This document shows, in pieces, positions 15,819 through 19,941 of a stretch of 19,941 nt of DNA; positions within the stretch are counted from its first letter, which is position 1; each line of letters opens with the position of its first letter. The notes below the pieces were generated by a model that worked only from the letters and a program-made list of their open reading frames with translations, was not told where the DNA came from and did no database searches. This DNA comes from JAEHDI01 sp035455185 (GTDB lineage Bacteria; Acidobacteriota; Terriglobia; Bryobacterales; Bryobacteraceae), in the NCBI GenBank assembly GCA_035455185.1, contig DATIFQ010000146.1, forward strand, positions 1-19,941, in the 5' to 3' direction. Made by a program: the position numbers and the translations under genes.

Positions 15819-17348
15819 TCAGATGGTGGAGGAACCTCCGATGAGGCGCTGAAAGATGGAGCGCTTCTTTTTGTCAACGCCGGCCACGGGCGGCGGCGCG
15901 ACAGGCACGCAGCGCTGAGGGTGTTGTGAATTCCCGAAGTCGGGGCTATACAGGTTATAAATCTCGACGGTGACTCCGTGCTTCACCTGCTGGATCCCGA
16001 GCTCGTGGAGATTCTGCCGCCATTCGGAAAGTTCACTGAGAATTTCGGCGATAGCCTTGGAGACGAGGATGTGGTCCGCGTCCGCGCAGTCCATTACTCT
16101 TTGCGCCAGATTGATGCCCCCGCCGGCAACATTCCGGGCTTTGTTGATGTCCACCGTTCGATAAACGGGTCCTGCGTGCGCCCCCATGCGGAGCCTGATG
16201 AACTTGTGATTTTTGAGCGCTCGCGCGATCTCCACCGCGCACTCGACCGGTGACATAGGGCTATCGAAAAAGACGAGCGCCATTCCGTCGCCCGTTGGAA
16301 TAAGAACGATCTGATCGCTCCGGCTCGCCCGCAGGTAGGGCTGCGTTGAGAGCACAACGGAAGACAGGTCTTCGACCGCGCGCGCCTGGGTGTCCATCAG
16401 CAGCTTCGAATAACCCACGATGTCCAGAAACAAAACATAGGCCATCCCGAGCACCGGCTGCGACGGCGCTTCAAACGCCGGCGCCATGGTAGCGGTATCG
16501 ACGCCCCGGACGGCTACTGGAATCGCGTTCTTCCGGGAAGTAGCCGCCGCCAGGTCCGCCAGCAGATCGTTGACTTCCGCGTACCGGTCGTCGGGCTGCT
16601 TGGCCAACGCCTTCTGCGCGATGCGCTCGAGCTCCGGCGTAGCTTCCGGCCGGAGGCTCGACATTGGCGGCGGATCATCTTCCATGATGGCGAACGTGAG
16701 CGAGACAAAATTGTCGGCCTCGAACGGTAGCCGGCCGGTGATCATCAGGTACATCAGGATGCCGAGAGACCAAACGTCGGCGCGCTGATCGATCCTTCCG
16801 CCCTTGAGCTGCTCTGGCGCCATGTATGCTGGTGTTCCTAGCACGACGCCCGCCTGCGTGAGCGCGGAGGGTGCCGCCTGAAGTTTCGCCAAGCCAAAGT
16901 CGAGAATCTTCACCGACCCTTCGCGAGTCAGGAGCACGTTACCGGGCTTGATGTTCCTGTGGATGATTCCTTTCAGATGGACTTGCGCTAGGCCGCGGCC
17001 GATCTGACTGATGATGTCGACGGCCTGCTCTAAAGGCAAAGGTCCCTGTTTAATCTTCTCCGAGAGCAGAACGCCTTCGTAGTGCGCAAACGACGTGAAC
17101 AATTGTCCATCGTCAGTCTGCTCCATCGAATAGAACGTGCCTATGTTTGGGTGATCCAGCGCCGAGGCGGCCTTTGCCTCCAGAAGGAACCGGGCCTTCG
17201 CGGTTTCGTCGCGTGCGACCTCCCGTTGGAGGAACTTGAGCGTAACAATTCGATCCAGGTTCAGGTCCTGGGCTTTGTAGATTGGCCCCACACGACCATC
17301 GCCGAGTTTTTCGATGATCTTGTAGTGCTTGATGGTCTGTCCGATCAT
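15819..17348 (-). CDS. Ser/Thr (pseudo)kinase-class III cyclase-like fusion protein
   Basis: 509 residues from the ATG at 17348. The kinase part (about 8-270) has a GDGRVG loop (16-21), TLK with K38, DFG at 150-152 and APE, but the catalytic loop reads HRNIKPGN: the catalytic Asp is Asn at 132 (AAC at 16955-16953). The C-terminal part (about 300-450) is a cyclase-like domain with D309 (FLDIVGYS) and D354 (PTGDGM), but isoleucine (I350) where the substrate lysine normally sits, and NVAGGGIN where D/T-xxGD is usual; the downstream Asn and Arg (IN, AQR) remain. A basic tail (KKKRS) ends the protein. Both enzymes may be weak or serve as sensors. The frame runs to 17603, but a TATAAT lies between and the extra 85 residues are not kinase-like. 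It is divergent from the antiporter gene. Confidence 0.88.
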   Translation of the reverse strand: MIGQTIKHYKIIEKLGDGRVGPIYKAQDLNLDRIVTLKFLQREVARDETAKARFLLEAKAASALDHPNIGTFYSMEQTDDGQLFTSFAHYEGVLLSEKIKQGPLPLEQAVDIISQIGRGLAQVHLKGIIHRNIKPGNVLLTREGSVKILDFGLAKLQAAPSALTQAGVVLGTPAYMAPEQLKGGRIDQRADVWSLGILMYLMITGRLPFEADNFVSLTFAIMEDDPPPMSSLRPEATPELERIAQKALAKQPDDRYAEVNDLLADLAAATSRKNAIPVAVRGVDTATMAPAFEAPSQPVLGMAYVLFLDIVGYSKLLMDTQARAVEDLSSVVLSTQPYLRASRSDQIVLIPTGDGMALVFFDSPMSPVECAVEIARALKNHKFIRLRMGAHAGPVYRTVDINKARNVAGGGINLAQRVMDCADADHILVSKAIAEILSELSEWRQNLHELGIQQVKHGVTVEIYNLYSPDFGNSQHPQRCVPVAPPPVAGVDKKKRSIFQRLIGGSSTI

Positions 17349-17364
17349 GACGTCGTGCCGGTTA

Positions 17365-17396
17365 ATTATATCGCAAGTAGGAGCCGATAGTGTCAT
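17365..17396 (-). promoter_or_regulatory. Candidate promoter for the kinase-cyclase fusion gene
   Basis: On the minus strand a perfect TATAAT (17370-17365) is preceded by ATGACA (17396-17391, 5 of 6 to consensus), but with a 20-base spacer, longer than the usual 16-18. Transcription would begin about 10-12 bases before the ATG at 17348, which supports that start over the longer one. Upstream DNA to about 17460 is AT-rich. Confidence 0.35.
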
Positions 17397-17632
17397 GATT
17401 GCGAAACGAGAAAAGAACCTGTAACTAAGAAATAATTTCAGAGTCAATTCACCGGTAACAATGTCCTGGCACCGGCGCATGACCAGGTTACATCGGAGGT
17501 GACGGCGGCGGAAAAAGGAAGTAGACTGGAAGGCCGGGATGCCGGCCACCTTCTGGTACGTCCGCGGCGGATCCTCCGCGGGCGCGGAATCCGGGCGTCC
17601 CAACTCAAGTTCGAGCGCTGAGGAGCTGGCGA

Positions 17633-19363
17633 ATGTCCTTCATCGTATCCGACCCCGTGGCCTGGCTTTCATCCATCCGGCTGCACGGAGTTCTCGAAGA
17701 GATAGGCCTGTCCATCATCATTGCCTCCGCCGTCGGTTACGTGGCCCATCGGTTGAAACAGCCCATCATCCTCGCCTATCTGCTGGCCGGGTGTCTGCTC
17801 GGCGAGAAACTGGGGGTTGGACTTCTCAAGAACCCGGAGAGCATCGAACTGATCTCTGAGATCGGCCTGGTGCTGTTGCTGTTCGTGATCGGGCTGGAAC
17901 TGGATCTCACGAAGATCATGGTTTCCGGCAGACAGTTGCTGGTTGCGGGGTTGGGTCAGTTCGTGGTCTGCGTGGCGCTTGGACTGGGTTTCTTTGGACT
18001 CTGGGGCCTCTCGCCAAGCCAGGACTGGCTCGCGGTGTTGTACCTTTCGCTGCTCGCCTCTCTCAGCAGCACCGCGATTGTTGTCAAGTTGCTGTATGAC
18101 AAGTTTGAGCTCGACACGCTTCCGGGACGCCTGACGCTCGGCATCCTCGTTTTCCAGGACGTATGGGCGATTCTGATCCTGGCGTTCCAGCCAAACTTCC
18201 AGGATCCGCGGATCGCCATCATCGGAAGCACCGTGCTCAAGGGCGTGGTGTTGTTCGTGGTGGGCTTCTTCGTCAGTAAGTACCTCCTGCGCTTTGTCTT
18301 CGAGTCGGTGGCCAAGTCGCCGGAGATGGTAGTCACGCTCAGCATTGGTTGGTGCGCCGCCGTCGCGGGCGTGGCCCAGGCTTTGGGCCTTTCTAAGGAG
18401 ATGGGAGGGTTGGTTGCCGGCTTCGCCATCTCGAACTTCCCATACGGAATCCACGTTTCGGCGAAGGTCTTGCCCCTGCGGGACTTCTTCCTCACGCTGT
18501 TCTTCATTTCGCTCGGGATCAAGATCCCGACTCTTGAGCCGCGGCTTGTCCCGGCCCTCGGAGGTCTCGTCCTGTTTGTCGTCCTCTCGCGGTTTCTTTC
18601 CGTGTACCCGCTGCTGTCGGTGGCCGGCAGTGGCCGCCGGACCTGTTTCATCACCAGCCTCAACCTCTCGCAGGTCTCCGAGTTCTCTCTGGTGATCGCC
18701 GCACTGGGGGTCAACTACAAGCACATCAACGACGACGTAATGACGCTCGTTCTTTACGCCCTGGCGATCACCTCGGTGGTGTCCTCGTACACGATCAAGT
18801 ACAGCCAGCCGTTGTTCGTGCTCTACGACCGTGCACTGAACCGGATCGGCTGGAGGCAAAAGGGCACGGAGGCGCCGGAGGTCGCCGCGGCTGGCCACGG
18901 ACAGCACTCGATTGTCCTGCTGGGCTTTCATCGGGCCGCGCGAGCTTTTGTCGAGAGCCTCAGTCGGGCTGGCAGCCCGCTTTTGAAGGAATTACTGGTC
19001 GTCGATTTCAACCCGGAGGTCCTCAGCGAGATGAGAGCGCGGAACGTCGCCGCTATCTTCGGTGACATCGGAAGCCCGGACACACTGCTCCACGTCCACC
19101 TCGACCAGGCCCGTGTGATCTTGAGCACCATTCCCGACATGCTCCTGAAGGGGACGAGCAACCTGCAGTTGGCCCGCGTATGCCGGTCACTGTCGCCGAA
19201 CGCAAGAATCGTGAGCGTGGCGGACTCCGGCGCCCAAATCCAGGACCTTATCGACGCGGGCGCGGATGACGTCATCCTGCCGTATGATCTGCACGGGGAC
19301 CGGTTGGCCGAAATGGTTCAGACACTGGGTTCTGAGCAGAAGTTCGACCATGCTCGCAATTGA
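17633..19363 (+). CDS. CPA2-family cation:proton antiporter with C-terminal TrkA-N/RCK domain
   Basis: 576 residues. The membrane part (about 20-400) has around 12 hydrophobic helices with CPA2 landmarks: LFVIGLELDL, ASLSSTAIVVKLL, the QD of LVFQDVWAILIL, and SKEMGGLVAGFAIS. A soluble domain (about 424-560) is TrkA-N/RCK-like: IVLLGFHRAARAF, then LLVVDFNPE, GDIGSPDTL and ADDVILPYDLHG. The nucleotide loop is GFHRAA rather than GxGxxG, keeping only the first Gly, so NAD(H) binding may be altered. Family members (KefB/KefC, YbaL) exchange K+ or Na+ for H+ across the inner membrane and are gated by nucleotides. AGGAGCT six bases before the ATG is a good ribosome site. It is divergent from the kinase-cyclase fusion gene across 284 bp, where I find no clear plus-strand promoter. 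Confidence 0.92.
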   Translation: MSFIVSDPVAWLSSIRLHGVLEEIGLSIIIASAVGYVAHRLKQPIILAYLLAGCLLGEKLGVGLLKNPESIELISEIGLVLLLFVIGLELDLTKIMVSGRQLLVAGLGQFVVCVALGLGFFGLWGLSPSQDWLAVLYLSLLASLSSTAIVVKLLYDKFELDTLPGRLTLGILVFQDVWAILILAFQPNFQDPRIAIIGSTVLKGVVLFVVGFFVSKYLLRFVFESVAKSPEMVVTLSIGWCAAVAGVAQALGLSKEMGGLVAGFAISNFPYGIHVSAKVLPLRDFFLTLFFISLGIKIPTLEPRLVPALGGLVLFVVLSRFLSVYPLLSVAGSGRRTCFITSLNLSQVSEFSLVIAALGVNYKHINDDVMTLVLYALAITSVVSSYTIKYSQPLFVLYDRALNRIGWRQKGTEAPEVAAAGHGQHSIVLLGFHRAARAFVESLSRAGSPLLKELLVVDFNPEVLSEMRARNVAAIFGDIGSPDTLLHVHLDQARVILSTIPDMLLKGTSNLQLARVCRSLSPNARIVSVADSGAQIQDLIDAGADDVILPYDLHGDRLAEMVQTLGSEQKFDHARN

Positions 19364-19459
19364 TCGGATTTTCGGCGCGCCTCGGCTGCACTTAGCGGTT
19401 TGTGGAAAGCCGTTCAATAGACGTACTAGACCAGCCGTGACACGTCATCGGCAATTATT

Positions 19460-19477
19460 GCTTTGCAAAGCTTGACA
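19460..19477 (+). promoter_or_regulatory. 12-bp palindrome abutting a consensus -35 box upstream of the oxidase gene
   Basis: GCTTTGCAAAGC (19460-19471) is a perfect palindrome followed directly by TTGACA (19472-19477). The best -10 look-alike, TATACC at 19490, is only 12 bases away, and bases at the usual 17-18 spacing (CTACCT, TACCTG) are poor. A regulated promoter that needs an activator or DNA distortion is possible, but I cannot call a full promoter. Confidence 0.3.
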
Positions 19478-19502
19478 ACTGTGATAGATTATACCTACCT
19501 GT

Positions 19503-19549
19503 CTAACGCGAAATCTGGCATCACTGGGAAGCAAAGCGTTTTGCGTTAG
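19503..19549 (+). promoter_or_regulatory. Inverted repeat in the probable 5' leader of the oxidase gene
   Basis: CTAACGCGAAA (19503-19513) pairs with TTTTGCGTTAG (19539-19549), 11 pairs with one G-U, around a 25-base loop. The loop side holds GCAAA (19531-19535), which can instead pair with TTTGC (19540-19544), so two stems would compete for the same strand. It lies 76 bases before the ATG at 19626. No known riboswitch class is recognised. Confidence 0.3.
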
Positions 19550-19625
19550 AACTGTCTGGGAGCTGCAGAAACAGGAGTGGTTGCAGCACTGGGATCTCGA
19601 TCGGGTTCACATTGAGAGGGGACAC

Positions 19626-19941
19626 ATGGGGAGCAGAAGAGACTTTCTGAAGGCTAGTGTTGGCGCGATCGCAGGAGCTGGGGCGTTTTGGTCGTCGTTG
19701 CGAGTCGCAAAGGGGCAATTTCCACCTCCGCCGCCGACTTCTCCTCCACTTGAGCCTTTCGTCGATCCTTTGCCGCTGCCGCCCGTCTTGCGGCCGGTCC
19801 GCCCGGGGTTTTGGTTGGGGCGCTGGTGGGGGCTCGCCCGGGCTCTGGGACCTCACTACGAGCTGCCGATGCTGGAGGTGAGTCAGAAGCTGCACCGAGA
19901 CCTTCCTCCGACTCGCGTTTGGGGGTATGGCGGAATGTATC
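19626..19941 (+). CDS. Tat-exported multicopper oxidase (CotA/bilirubin oxidase-like), N-terminal part cut by window edge
   Basis: Open from the ATG to the right edge, 105 codons. The protein begins with a twin-arginine signal, SRRDFLKAS (residues 3-11), then a hydrophobic stretch (VGAIAGAGAFW). The mature part reads PPLEPFVDPLPLPPVLRP, then YELPMLEVSQKLHRDLPP and TRVWGYGGMY at the edge. Phe-Val-Asp-x-Leu-Pro near the start and LHRDLPPTxxWGY are typical of the CotA/bilirubin oxidase branch of multicopper oxidases, which couple oxidation of phenols, bilirubin or metals to reduction of O2 to water outside the cytoplasm. The copper-binding His clusters would lie beyond the edge, so activity cannot be judged. 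AGAGGGG six bases before the ATG is a strong ribosome site. The upstream leader holds an inverted repeat. Confidence 0.8.
   Translation, partial: MGSRRDFLKASVGAIAGAGAFWSSLRVAKGQFPPPPPTSPPLEPFVDPLPLPPVLRPVRPGFWLGRWWGLARALGPHYELPMLEVSQKLHRDLPPTRVWGYGGMY

Noticed and set aside
17349..17603. N-terminal extension of the kinase-cyclase fusion
   Set aside because: The extra 85 residues show no kinase similarity, a perfect TATAAT lies at 17365-17370, and the shorter start MIGQTIKHYKI places the kinase domain at its usual position.
17669..18931. Minus-strand frame of 420 codons
   Set aside because: Antisense to the antiporter gene. The product is a highly charged string of Asp, Glu, Arg and Gln, as expected when the complement of hydrophobic codons is read.

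Overview
The window reads as a GC-rich bacterial chromosome segment, most likely from an acidobacterium of the Solibacter/Bryobacter type. That assignment is an inference from family content: an ADOP-type MacB/FtsX permease, a TIGR03790-family protein, a Gfo/Idh/MocA oxidoreductase of the long-insert type, a Tat-exported CotA-like multicopper oxidase and a cluster of eukaryote-like Ser/Thr kinases. There is no rRNA, tRNA, CRISPR array, integrase or transposase. The chance of a very recent island is low, but there is clear evidence of local duplication.

Left third (1-6381): a permease cut by the left edge (minus), an exported enterochelin-esterase-like hydrolase (plus), an exported TIGR03790 protein (minus), a Gfo/Idh/MocA oxidoreductase (plus) and an outer-membrane beta-barrel protein (minus). 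These look like unrelated single genes arranged back to back or tail to tail.

Middle (6475-17348): a dense signalling block. A 1708-residue membrane Ser/Thr kinase (minus) carries a fourfold 112-residue repeat, a single membrane segment, PEGA-like domains and an NTF2/SnoaL-like tail. Divergent from it is a PP2C phosphatase whose stop codon overlaps the GTG start of a second, soluble kinase. Tail to tail with that kinase is an FHA-class III nucleotide cyclase. Next come a metallo-beta-lactamase-fold hydrolase and a kinase-cyclase fusion in which the kinase has HRN instead of HRD and the cyclase lacks the usual substrate lysine. Together these give kinases, a phosphatase, a phosphothreonine reader fused to a cyclase, and a hydrolase that could be (unproven) a cyclic-nucleotide or related phosphodiesterase. 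They could form one phosphorylation-to-cyclic-nucleotide circuit. The layout recalls the PpkA/PppA/Fha module of type VI secretion, but no secretion genes are present here.

Right end (17633-19941): a CPA2-type cation:proton antiporter with a TrkA-N/RCK domain, then an intergenic region with a 12-bp palindrome next to a TTGACA box and a structured leader, then the first 105 codons of a Tat-dependent multicopper oxidase cut by the right edge.

The least expected find is a pair of reciprocal relics. The 3' end of the oxidoreductase gene (4921-5007) is repeated at 14712-14799 beside the MBL hydrolase gene, and 17 bp of that MBL gene are found right after the intact oxidoreductase gene (5007-5023). 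This suggests an ancestral convergent oxidoreductase-MBL gene pair that was duplicated, with a different partner lost from each copy.
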